Of a DNA stretch of 59,182 nucleotides, positions 7,059 to 13,210 are shown piece by piece. The stretch spans positions 1 to 59,182 of IMG/VR virus record IMGVR_UViG_3300020084_000015; one strand, written 5' to 3'. The position numbers and the translations under genes were made by a program. The stretch's first letter is position 1; the number at the start of each line of letters is the position of its first letter. The notes beneath the pieces were generated by a model. That model saw only the letters and a program-made list of their open reading frames with translations, did not search any database and had not been told where the DNA came from. The stretch comes from a virus.

Positions 7059-7544
7059 TTAATTTTCTAAATTTAGTTTACGGAGTTCTTCGTCATCTAT
7101 AAATTCAAAATCTTCATTATTATTACGAAGACTAACATTCTTGGTCTTTATCCAACCTTTAGTATTATAGCCAATATTCTCGGTTTTGCCAGTAGTTTCG
7201 CAGATGGAATAGCTAATGCTTTCTACAAATGAAATAACCTCGCCAATTTTATCATCGCCGCCTGAATAATAAAATCGAAGACCGCCAAACTTTTCTTTGA
7301 CTTGCACCACTTTTACTTGCGGAATAAACTTATATTGATTTGGAAATTTTTCTGCATATTTATTGTTCTCGTCAATATAATTTTGAACATATTTACTGAG
7401 CCAATAGATGATACGAAACCACCCATCGCCGCATTCAAATCCAAATAGTGAATACGGAGTTTCGCGCCCATCAATTTGATCTTTGGTATACATCAAAGGG
7501 AACTTATTTGTTAGATATTTTTCGCGTTCTTCTTTCATAATCAA
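7059..7544 (-). CDS. Conserved phage hypothetical protein, 161 aa
   Basis: I recognise the family by FGFECGDGWFRIIYWLSKY and VKEKFGGLRFYYSGGDD, motifs widespread in phages and phage-like islands. The C-terminal third usually carries a zinc-ribbon-like region, here reduced to one Cys (SYSICETTGK) with W-I-K-T. Function unknown. Start may be M1 or M3. The gene end (DDEELRKLNLEN) is copied at 5250-5287. Confidence 0.75.
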   Translation of the reverse strand: MIMKEEREKYLTNKFPLMYTKDQIDGRETPYSLFGFECGDGWFRIIYWLSKYVQNYIDENNKYAEKFPNQYKFIPQVKVVQVKEKFGGLRFYYSGGDDKIGEVISFVESISYSICETTGKTENIGYNTKGWIKTKNVSLRNNNEDFEFIDDEELRKLNLEN

Positions 7545-7552
7545 AAATTTAT

Positions 7553-7705
7553 TTACTGTCGAGACTTTTTATTGGATAGTTTACCATATTTTTTCTTGGC
7601 AGCGTCGGATAGCGGCAAGGTCTTTGCCAACTGTTTTAAGGCAGTATGATCGTCTTTGAGCGGATTGTCAAGGCGATCTTTGAGCGTCGGGAGTTTATTT
7701 TTCAT
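7553..7705 (-). CDS. Hypothetical basic protein, 50 aa
   Basis: Starts MKNKLPTLKDRLDNPLKDDH and ends KKKYGKLSNKKSRQ. It is strongly basic, soluble and probably helical. It overlaps the 71-aa gene by 11 nt. No function known. Confidence 0.5.
   Translation of the reverse strand: MKNKLPTLKDRLDNPLKDDHTALKQLAKTLPLSDAAKKKYGKLSNKKSRQ
7643..7671 (-). promoter_or_regulatory. Possible promoter inside the 50-aa gene
   Basis: TTGACA (7666-7671), 17 nt, then CATACT (7643-7648). The -10 is the same as at rIIA. It would drive the 161-aa gene, about 100 nt further on. Coding overlap weakens the call. Confidence 0.35.
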
Positions 7706-7910
7706 GCCTTAATTGTGTTTTTTGTAATTTATAATCAGGAATTTGACCAGCGAACCAGAAAAAATCTTCCTCAAAAGAATAAAAAAAAGTAACATCAATC
7801 GCGGGATTGTAAGCTTCGATGACATTTCGATTATTCATGATTCTTACTTTGCCGCGAAATTCAATGTGAGGATATTTTTCTTTTATATCTTGAGGAACAT
7901 GGATGTTCAT
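7695..7910 (-). CDS. Hypothetical protein, 71 aa
   Basis: Starts MNIHVPQDIKEKYPHIEFRG. Alternating hydrophobics around VTFFYSFEEDFFWF suggest a small beta structure. It is joined to the 207-aa gene by a 4-nt ATGA overlap, so the two are probably co-translated. Confidence 0.6.
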   Translation of the reverse strand: MNIHVPQDIKEKYPHIEFRGKVRIMNNRNVIEAYNPAIDVTFFYSFEEDFFWFAGQIPDYKLQKTQLRHEK

Positions 7911-8530
7911 TTTTCTTCACTGAAATTTTTTTCTTTTCTAGGTTTGTGGATACGCATTGTCACACCGTTGAATCCTGATATCAACTCTAAGCCTTCTCCC
8001 TCGGGCAAATCAAGTTTCAAATCGTTAATATAATCCCAAGTTTCTTTGTATTTCTTTTTGTTATGTAATTGATTGATTTTTTTGCTTTGCTCTGGAGTGA
8101 AAAGATGATCAATATACTTTACAAAATTAACAATCTCTGGCAATGGTTCGTCGCTTGCCTTCAATGGGTCTCTAAAATCTACAGTAGAATAATCAAAATA
8201 ACCATTGTTATTTTTTACTGCTAGATATTGGCGAAAGGTGCTTTGAATTTCATAAGCTATCCTTGCATCACCAATTTTGTCATTATTAAATCCATAACTT
8301 GCGCCGGGGCTAGACAAGCTTTTATCATTAATAACAAGAGTGCGGACCATTTTCTCAATCAAATCACGATGATCGTAGTCAATCAAATGATCATAAGCAG
8401 TATCCAAAGCAACACCAATTTGCCCACTTCGCATCCGAAAATAAACTTCAAGTGCGCGGTTGATAACGCGCAAATGATTGTCTGACAATTTAACGTCATT
8501 CATTTCTACTTCTTGATCTTCAATATTCAT
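7907..8530 (-). CDS. Conserved phage hypothetical protein, 207 aa
   Basis: The segment LSDNHLRVINRALEVYFRMR followed by GQIGVALDTAYD is a pattern seen in many phage proteins of unknown function, next to nucleotide-metabolism or early genes. The C-terminal half has LFTPEQSKKINQLH and a Gly-Glu-Gly turn. Soluble and mostly helical. Confidence 0.65.
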   Translation of the reverse strand: MNIEDQEVEMNDVKLSDNHLRVINRALEVYFRMRSGQIGVALDTAYDHLIDYDHRDLIEKMVRTLVINDKSLSSPGASYGFNNDKIGDARIAYEIQSTFRQYLAVKNNNGYFDYSTVDFRDPLKASDEPLPEIVNFVKYIDHLFTPEQSKKINQLHNKKKYKETWDYINDLKLDLPEGEGLELISGFNGVTMRIHKPRKEKNFSEEK

Positions 8531-8756
8531 TTTGATTCACAAGCTTAAGGCCAAATCCCAGCAAAGTCAAGGAAAAATGCCAATATTCTTTTTTGTCTGT
8601 TAAATAATATATTTCTGTAGGAAAGTCCGCTTTAAATCCTTCGTAATAATCATCAGTCCATTCATTGAATCTCTTAACTATTCTTATGCTCGGAAACTGT
8701 AATTCAATGTATAAAAATCTAAAATTCTTTTCGTCGTTTATGATGTTTATTTTCAT
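8520..8756 (-). CDS. Hypothetical protein, 78 aa; paralogue of the 9275 gene
   Basis: The protein ends HFSLTLLGFGLKLVNQNEY; the 9275 protein ends HFKLIWFGFGVSITRQTGY. This shared C-terminal pattern marks a small phage paralogue family. It overlaps the upstream 39-aa membrane gene by ATGA. Confidence 0.6.
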   Translation of the reverse strand: MKINIINDEKNFRFLYIELQFPSIRIVKRFNEWTDDYYEGFKADFPTEIYYLTDKKEYWHFSLTLLGFGLKLVNQNEY

Positions 8757-8872
8757 AGACTATATAGATAATAAAATATCCACGCCCAAATGGCAATTGG
8801 AATTCCTACAAATATTAAAGTAATTAACCCCAAAATTATCTTTTGGGGTATAGTGTATTTTTTTATTTCCAT
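8753..8872 (-). CDS. Small membrane protein, 39 aa
   Basis: MEIKKYTIPQK is followed by one long span (IILGLITLIFVGIPIAIWAW) and a short aromatic tail. The frame contains a perfect 9-bp inverted repeat (8827-8849). ATGA overlap with the downstream gene supports translation. Confidence 0.55.
   Translation of the reverse strand: MEIKKYTIPQKIILGLITLIFVGIPIAIWAWIFYYLYSL
8827..8849. repeat. Perfect 9-bp inverted repeat
   Basis: ACCCCAAAA and TTTTGGGGT are separated by 5 nt inside the 39-aa gene, close to its start. No T-run follows it in the reading direction. It could slow translation or be a byproduct of codon choice. Confidence 0.6.
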
Positions 8873-8920
8873 ATCTAATGTTTGGTATGCCAGACATTAT
8901 GCGGGGTAGCGTCTGATATA

Positions 8921-9193
8921 TCAAACTCCAGATAGTTTAATAAAAGGACAATCTATAGCCCAACAATCACAAATTAAACACTCTGCATTGTGGTCAAACT
9001 TACACGGCGGTTTTCCATCAATATCCGTATATTCTTGAATTGCATAATCGTCTTGGTTTGTATTGGTAAAATGTTCATAATAACCGCTATCGGTTACAAT
9101 AAGTTTACCATTACCAAGAATAGCAAAATGTGATTCTGGTAGGAACTTTTTGTTGTTTATGTCCCATACTCTAAATTTCTTTGGGGTATTCAT
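8921..9193 (-). CDS. YopX-like phage protein, 90 aa
   Basis: The opening MNTPKKFRVWDINNKKFLPE matches the 'KFRVWD...KKF' start typical of the YopX family of phage and plasmid proteins. The C-terminus has a Cys cluster (CKFDHNAECLICDCWAIDC) that could hold zinc. Function of the family is unknown. Confidence 0.6.
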   Translation of the reverse strand: MNTPKKFRVWDINNKKFLPESHFAILGNGKLIVTDSGYYEHFTNTNQDDYAIQEYTDIDGKPPCKFDHNAECLICDCWAIDCPFIKLSGV

Positions 9194-9267
9194 ATTACTT
9201 TAATGTAACAAGTTATTGGCATTTCATCCCAACAATTATATTTTTCATTCCAAGCTCTGTATTTCAT
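9190..9267 (-). CDS. Possible 25-aa YopX-like N-terminal fragment
   Basis: MKYRAWNEKYNCWDEMPI has the same K-x-R-x-W-x-x-x-x-x-x-W opening as YopX proteins but stops after 25 residues. It overlaps the 90-aa gene by ATGA. It could be a truncated duplicate of the neighbour or a leader peptide. Confidence 0.35.
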   Translation of the reverse strand: MKYRAWNEKYNCWDEMPITCYIKVI

Positions 9268-9274
9268 AAATTAA

Positions 9275-9517
9275 TTAATAACCAGTTTGTCTAGTAATAC
9301 TAACACCAAATCCAAACCATATCAATTTAAAATGACAAAATGTTTCATCCGAATGACAGATTAATTGGGTATCAAACATACATTCAAAGTATTTATGCGC
9401 GCAATCATTTCCCCATGAATCTCCCGGTCTTATTCCCATTTTGATTCTGGGATAATGAATATAGATATCAAAGATATCAAGTAAATCTTCTTTATTTTTT
9501 CTAGAGTATAATCTCAT
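9275..9517 (-). CDS. Hypothetical protein, 80 aa; paralogue of the 8520 gene
   Basis: I choose the start MRLYSRKNKEDLL because upstream candidates overlap the GMP reductase-like gene by over 50 nt. It shares the C-terminal H-F-x-L...GFG...Q-x-x-Y pattern with the 8520 protein. Confidence 0.6.
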   Translation of the reverse strand: MRLYSRKNKEDLLDIFDIYIHYPRIKMGIRPGDSWGNDCAHKYFECMFDTQLICHSDETFCHFKLIWFGFGVSITRQTGY

Positions 9518-9536
9518 ATAGTTATCGCACAATAAC

Positions 9537-10511
9537 TTATCTTCCCGGCGGTAAACTGTTTTCTTTGATTTCAAATACACCATTACCAATAAATTCAGTT
9601 AGTGATTTGTATCCACTATAACTAACCGCACTTGCAAGACCACCCCATAAATCATCAACCAACTCTTTTAAAGACTTTACTGTTGATCTGTCCACCTCGT
9701 AAACTTTACCTTCACTATGTCTTCTTACTCCCCCATACAATTGTTGTTGTTTGGTGCTGGCACCTCCCCAATATGTTCCATCACCATTTTCCCAAGTATA
9801 TGCTTCTTTAGCTCTAGCAAAGTAACCGCCCATCATTACATAGTCAGCACCGGCACCAAATGCTTTAGCAGCATAATTACCATTCTTGATACCACCATCC
9901 GCAACAATCTTTAATTTAAAACGATCAGCGACTTCGCTACATTCTATAATTTCTGTAATTTGTCCTCTGTTATAGCCTGTAGCATCACTTGTTGCACAAG
10001 CACTACCACCAGCAATACCAACACGAATTATTACTTCAGGAATTTTATATGTAAATTCTGTATATAAAGAAATACCATCATCAGTCATTACGTTACCAAT
10101 TATTAATCGATTCACACTATGCAATGATAACAAACGATAAATAGAACTTTTAATTTGAGGAAGATATCCATTAGCACAATCAATTAACCAATTTTTTGCA
10201 CCAGCATCAGCTAATTCTTCGGCTCGCATCCAATCATCTAATCCAATACTAACAAACAAATTGTTTTTTTTGGGTACGCTGGAATAATTTACTACTGCAT
10301 TATCAATATCGCAAAATTTATGTTGACATACGGTAAGTCCTAGCTCAGTTGCTACTTTAGAAAAAGTAATTCCAACGACAGCACTCATTGGACTCACAAT
10401 TATTCGATCAAGTTCAATTGGGACTTCGCTTCTGCTTTCAATAGAAGCTGGTTTTGCAATTAAATTGACATCGTTGTAGTAAACTGATTTTGTTTTTAAT
10501 ATTTTAGCCAT
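9537..10511 (-). CDS. guaC: GMP reductase / IMP dehydrogenase-family enzyme, 324 aa
   Basis: A TIM-barrel enzyme of guanine nucleotide metabolism. The active-site loop is VGIAGGSACATSDATG with the catalytic Cys at 172, and a phosphate-binding part VADGGIKNGNYAAKAFGAGA is followed by YVMMGGYFA. The CBS domains of IMP dehydrogenase are absent and the length is close to GMP reductase (about 340 aa), so GuaC is the better label. The reaction would be NADPH-dependent deamination of GMP to IMP, feeding salvage of host purines. The SACATSDATG loop differs from canonical SVCTTR, so substrate is not certain. Confidence 0.8.
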   Translation of the reverse strand: MAKILKTKSVYYNDVNLIAKPASIESRSEVPIELDRIIVSPMSAVVGITFSKVATELGLTVCQHKFCDIDNAVVNYSSVPKKNNLFVSIGLDDWMRAEELADAGAKNWLIDCANGYLPQIKSSIYRLLSLHSVNRLIIGNVMTDDGISLYTEFTYKIPEVIIRVGIAGGSACATSDATGYNRGQITEIIECSEVADRFKLKIVADGGIKNGNYAAKAFGAGADYVMMGGYFARAKEAYTWENGDGTYWGGASTKQQQLYGGVRRHSEGKVYEVDRSTVKSLKELVDDLWGGLASAVSYSGYKSLTEFIGNGVFEIKENSLPPGR

Positions 10512-10528
10512 AATAATAAGTTATTTTA

Positions 10529-10756
10529 TCAATAATTTTTGTCAGTAAAGTGATTAAAACCATTATAAGCATCAGCATAGACACTTGCGCTGAAGTCTCT
10601 TACTTCATCAATTTCGTTCCAACTATTCGCAACGCTTTCATAGATTTTGTGTTCGTTAAACTTTTGACGGCGAATGTATTTAATTAGTTCATGATAATCA
10701 CTGAATGTCGCCAGAGGTACTGGTTCGTACCTGCTCATTACTGTATAAATTTTCAT
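10529..10756 (-). CDS. Hypothetical protein, 75 aa
   Basis: Starts MKIYTVMSRYEPVPLATFSD. The opening resembles small phage proteins that begin K-x-Y-x-V-x-S-x-x-E, but no motif is diagnostic. It abuts the 56-aa gene with no gap. Confidence 0.6.
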   Translation of the reverse strand: MKIYTVMSRYEPVPLATFSDYHELIKYIRRQKFNEHKIYESVANSWNEIDEVRDFSASVYADAYNGFNHFTDKNY

Positions 10757-10927
10757 TCAATCTTCATATTTTTGCTCTTTCAGTTTCGCCACTTCATCAC
10801 CAAGCAAATCAATAGCATGAATAAGATGCTCCAATATAATACTATTATTATCAGCATTGCTGACATCGAACCAATGTTGCCGAAGTGCTGCTTTTGCGCT
10901 ATCTAATGCTGTATCAAATTTTTCCAT
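10757..10927 (-). CDS. Hypothetical helical protein, 56 aa
   Basis: Starts MEKFDTALDSAKAALRQHWF and continues as helix (ILEHLIHAIDLLGDEVAKLK). It is the first gene after the divergent promoter pair at 10943-10993. Function unknown. Confidence 0.6.
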   Translation of the reverse strand: MEKFDTALDSAKAALRQHWFDVSNADNNSIILEHLIHAIDLLGDEVAKLKEQKYED

Positions 10928-10942
10928 AATTATCGTGCTAAC

Positions 10943-10971
10943 ATCATCGCATAAAAAATTTCCCTTGTCAA
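10943..10971 (-). promoter_or_regulatory. Leftward promoter, overlaps a rightward one
   Basis: TTGACA (10966-10971), 17 nt ending in TGC, then GATGAT (10943-10948). Its -35 box shares five base pairs with the rightward -35 box, so the two polymerases cannot bind together. Confidence 0.55.
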
Positions 10972-10993
10972 GCGTAATTTTTTCGTGTAAGCA
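10965..10993 (+). promoter_or_regulatory. Rightward promoter of the protease gene
   Basis: TTGTCA (10965-10970), 17 nt ending in GTG, then TAAGCA (10988-10993), 8 nt before the ATG at 11001. The leader would be very short. Confidence 0.5.
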
Positions 10994-11000
10994 ATGTTGT

Positions 11001-11903
11001 ATGACAAATTTAGAACAACTTCTCGCAGATCATAAACTTTTAATTCAAAAAATAATAACAGAAGCAAAAAAAGAAGCACAGTCAACTTCAGGTACTGCTT
11101 CAACATCAGGTAATGGTGGAGCGACATCTAATTTAGATTTATATTCACACATTTGTTCTAACTTTGATAATTTAATTAAAGATAAAAAAGAAAAAAATAT
11201 TCTCACGCCTTATGTTAACCCTTACAATTGGCCGCGAAATAATAATTGTTGGGCAAAAAGTCTTGATTTAAGTGGTTATTCTGCTGCCGTTGTTCCTCTT
11301 GGAGGGGTCGGCGGCGGGACTCTTATAACCAAGAAACATGTATTGTTAGCTCATCATGTACCTTATTCGCAATCGCCATTTATGATTTTCTTTATTAATA
11401 ACAACAATGTATCTCTTGTATACAATGTTATGAAAACGAAAAGAGTTGCTAATACTGATATCTTGATAGGTGAATTAGATAAAGAGGTTGATTCTTCGCT
11501 AAAGGTATATAATGTATTGCCAGCTAATTATCTTAAATATTTCGGCAACGCAATTAATTTTCCTCTGCTGTATTCAGATCAAGAGAGAAAAGCTTTAATT
11601 GGTGAAAATGGCTTGATTAATACGACTTTTGGATCAACAAATACGTTGATAAATATATCAAAAGATGCTAACAGAGCGCAATATTTTGAAGCTTTGATCG
11701 GCGGCGACAGTGGCAATATTGTTTCTACTATTATCAACAACGAGATAGTAGTAATTGGCGCATGGTATATGACGTTCGGAACTTCCGCTGGTTTAGCAAC
11801 AAATATACCAAATTATATAAATGAAGTAAATAACACAATATCTTCATTAAGTAGTGGATATAAAGTTAATGAAGTTGATTTAAGTGGATTTAAAATGTAT
11901 TGA
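11001..11903 (+). CDS. Trypsin-like serine protease fold protein, 300 aa
   Basis: The start MTNLEQLLADHKL at 11001 is preferred over upstream ATGs because it follows the promoter at 10965. A Ser/Thr/Gly-rich linker (about 28-44) follows an N-terminal helix. The triad is visible: His118/119 in GGGTLITKKHVLLAHHV, Asp153 in NTDILIGEL, Ser237 in IGGDSGNIVS. There is no signal peptide, so it may be carried in the virion or act in the cytoplasm. It stands alone on the plus strand next to the tRNA array. The GDSGN rather than GDSGGP ending means activity should not be assumed. Confidence 0.75.
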   Translation: MTNLEQLLADHKLLIQKIITEAKKEAQSTSGTASTSGNGGATSNLDLYSHICSNFDNLIKDKKEKNILTPYVNPYNWPRNNNCWAKSLDLSGYSAAVVPLGGVGGGTLITKKHVLLAHHVPYSQSPFMIFFINNNNVSLVYNVMKTKRVANTDILIGELDKEVDSSLKVYNVLPANYLKYFGNAINFPLLYSDQERKALIGENGLINTTFGSTNTLINISKDANRAQYFEALIGGDSGNIVSTIINNEIVVIGAWYMTFGTSAGLATNIPNYINEVNNTISSLSSGYKVNEVDLSGFKMY

Positions 11904-11910
11904 AAGATGA

Positions 11911-11982
11911 CTCCAGAGAAAGGATTCGAACCTCTAACACGCGCATTAACAGTGCGCTACTCTACCGTTGAGCTACTCTGGA
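11911..11982 (-). tRNA. tRNA-Asn (anticodon GTT)
   Basis: Complete cloverleaf. Acceptor TCCAGAG/CTCTGGA, anticodon loop CTGTTAA and a normal TTCGAAT T-loop. It is the 3'-most tRNA of the leftward array. Confidence 0.93.
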
Positions 11983-11991
11983 ACTAAATTG

Positions 11992-12069
11992 GCGTTCCCG
12001 ACAGGATTCGAACCTGTGACCGAAAGCTTAGAAGGCTTTTGCTCTAAATCCAACTGAGCTACGGGAACG
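11992..12069 (-). tRNA. tRNA-Arg (anticodon TCT)
   Basis: Acceptor CGTTCCC/GGGAACG, anticodon loop CTTCTAA, T-loop TTCGAAT. It reads AGA, a codon favoured in AT-rich genomes. Confidence 0.92.
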
Positions 12070-12098
12070 TTAAAATTTTAAAAAGGAAAAATCTTTTG

Positions 12099-12494
12099 CT
12101 ATCTAAAATTTTTTTTATAATCTTCTAAAGCTGCTTGTAATGCTTCTTCAGCCAAAACACTACAGTGAATTTTTACAGGTGGTAAACCTCCAAGAGCTTC
12201 TACTATTTGATCGTTATTAAAATTCTTTTGCAAATCATCTATAGTTCTGCCTTTTATTAATTCTGTAGCCATGCTAGAAGCTGCTATCGCGCTTCCACAC
12301 CCAAATGTTTTAAACTTAGCATCAATAACTGTATTAGTTTTATCGTCTATTTTTAGACTAATTTTCATTATGTCGCCGCAAGCTGCCGCACCAACCTCAC
12401 CAATTGCATTTGCATCTGCTAAATCCCCCATGTTGCGAGGATTTATAAAATGATCCATCACTGTGTTATTGTATAAGGTGTATGAATCACTCAT
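12099..12494 (-). CDS. iscU: IscU-type Fe-S cluster scaffold protein, 131 aa
   Basis: The scaffold on which [2Fe-2S] clusters are built from IscS-derived sulfur. All three ligand cysteines are present: C39 (AACGD, with D41), C66 (FGCGSAIAASS) and C111 (KIHCSVLAEEAL). The LPPVK motif (104-108) that binds the HscA chaperone is intact, so the protein can probably join the host ISC machinery. Length equals that of cellular IscU (about 128 aa). It sits inside the tRNA array with its own promoter (12500-12527) and no other isc gene. Fe-S scaffolds are rare in phages; it may support a phage Fe-S enzyme or redirect host cluster supply. Confidence 0.93.
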   Translation of the reverse strand: MSDSYTLYNNTVMDHFINPRNMGDLADANAIGEVGAAACGDIMKISLKIDDKTNTVIDAKFKTFGCGSAIAASSMATELIKGRTIDDLQKNFNNDQIVEALGGLPPVKIHCSVLAEEALQAALEDYKKNFR

Positions 12495-12499
12495 ATATA

Positions 12500-12527
12500 A
12501 TTATATTACACTTTTTTATTATTACAA
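12500..12527 (-). promoter_or_regulatory. Promoter of iscU
   Basis: TTGTAA (12522-12527), 16 nt, then a consensus TATAAT (12500-12505). The start codon follows within about 6-8 nt of the -10 box, so the leader is tiny. Confidence 0.6.
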
Positions 12528-12535
12528 TAAAATGG

Positions 12536-12608
12536 TGGCTTAGGTGGGATTCGAACCCACACTTTGCAGATTTTAAGTCTGTTGACTCTGCCGTTGGTCT
12601 ACTAAGCC
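12536..12608 (-). tRNA. tRNA with Leu anticodon TAA on a class I body
   Basis: Acceptor GGCTTAG/CTAAGCC with A73 and encoded CC; anticodon loop CTTAAAA; T-loop TTCGAAT. The variable loop is only 5 nt (AAAGT), whereas bacterial tRNA-Leu has a long variable arm. The D-stem is 3 bp and pair 27-43 is A-C. A73 fits LeuRS, but charging identity is uncertain. Confidence 0.85.
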
Positions 12609-12630
12609 GTTTGAAAATAACAAAAATTGG

Positions 12631-12702
12631 TAGCCCATGAGGGTATCGATCCCTCTTTCCCAGATTGAAAATCTGATGTCCTAGCCAGTAGACGAATGGG
12701 CC
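12631..12702 (-). tRNA. tRNA-Glu (anticodon TTC)
   Basis: Starts GGCCCATTCGTCTA as typical tRNA-Glu; anticodon loop TTTTCAA. The T-loop reads ATCGATA, so position 54 is A instead of T. Otherwise regular. Confidence 0.92.
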
Positions 12703-12708
12703 ATATCA

Positions 12709-12780
12709 TAGTCCAAGCGGGATTCGAACCCACAACTTCACCCTTATAAAGAGTTTACTCTGCCGTTGAGTTATTGGACT
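12709..12780 (-). tRNA. tRNA-Ile (anticodon TAT)
   Basis: Acceptor AGTCCAA/TTGGACT, anticodon loop TTTATAA, T-loop TTCGAAT. It reads AUA directly; bacteria normally use a lysidine-modified CAU tRNA, so this gives the phage an independent AUA decoder. Pair 27-43 is A-G. Confidence 0.88.
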
Positions 12781-12804
12781 ATAATAAATATGCAATAGTC
12801 TCTG

Positions 12805-12877
12805 TGGGCCGTGCTGGACTTGAACCAGCAACCGACGAATTATGAGTTCGCTGCACAAACCATTATGCTAACGGCCC
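12805..12877 (-). tRNA. tRNA-Met (anticodon CAT)
   Basis: Acceptor GGGCCGT/ACGGCCC, anticodon loop CTCATAA, T-loop TTCAAGT. Sequence alone does not separate elongator Met from a lysidine-modified Ile tRNA. With a TAT tRNA next door, Met is more likely. Confidence 0.88.
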
Positions 12878-12903
12878 ATAGAAACTACTACATATTAAAT
12901 TAA

Positions 12904-12976
12904 TTAAGCAGCGGGGAACGTATTCCCGTCTTATATTACTAACACACGTTAGATATAAGTGAACCTCACTGCTTAA
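12904..12976 (-). ncRNA. Candidate tRNA-sized structured RNA, three-way junction
   Basis: 73 nt between tRNA-Met and tRNA-Lys. An outer helix of 8 perfect bp (TTAAGCAG/CTGCTTAA) closes two hairpins. One is CTTATAT-CTAAC-GTGT-GTTAG-TA-ATATAAG (12 bp with a bulge); the other is GGGAA-TACG-TTCCC. A 9-nt strand TGAGGTTCA joins the first two helices. It has no 7-nt anticodon or T-loop, so it is not a tRNA. Phage T4 also carries small RNAs of unknown role inside its tRNA cluster, so processing together with the tRNAs is plausible. Confidence 0.7.
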
Positions 12977-12991
12977 AATCTGAAAAAATGG

Positions 12992-13063
12992 TGCGTCCGG
13001 TGGAATTCGAATCCACAACCACCGGCTTAAAAGGCCGATGCTCTACCGTTGAGCTACGAACGC
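12992..13063 (-). tRNA. tRNA-Lys (anticodon TTT)
   Basis: Acceptor GCGTTCG/CGGACGC with A73, anticodon loop CTTTTAA, T-loop TTCGAAT. Regular cloverleaf. Confidence 0.92.
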
Positions 13064-13083
13064 ATTATTTAAAGAACATCGAC

Positions 13084-13111
13084 AACCTATTATATTTTCA
13101 CCGATTGTCAA
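13084..13111 (-). promoter_or_regulatory. Promoter candidate within the tRNA array
   Basis: TTGACA (13106-13111), 16 nt, then TAGGTT (13084-13089), between tRNA-Thr and tRNA-Lys. It would transcribe tRNA-Lys, the structured RNA and the following tRNAs. Confidence 0.5.
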
Positions 13112-13123
13112 GGAGAAATCTAA

Positions 13124-13195
13124 AGCCTCTCCAGAGACTTGAACTCTGCTCTGGGGTTTACAAAACCCCTGCATCGCCATCTATGCTTGAGAGGC
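13124..13195 (-). tRNA. tRNA-Thr (anticodon TGT)
   Basis: Acceptor GCCTCTC/GAGAGGC, anticodon stem GGGGT/ACCCC with loop TTTGTAA, T-loop TTCAAGT. It follows the ruvB-like gene by 15 nt and may share its transcript. Confidence 0.9.
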
Positions 13196-13210
13196 AACAT
13201 ACATACTTTC

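Noticed and set aside
9518-9589. Extended N-terminus of the 80-aa gene
   Set aside because: It lies within the conserved end of the GMP reductase-like gene and the inner ATG fits the paralogue better.
12904-12976. Hammerhead-type ribozyme in the structured RNA
   Set aside because: Three helices meet, but the core CUGANGA and GAAA sequences are not at the junction in either strand.
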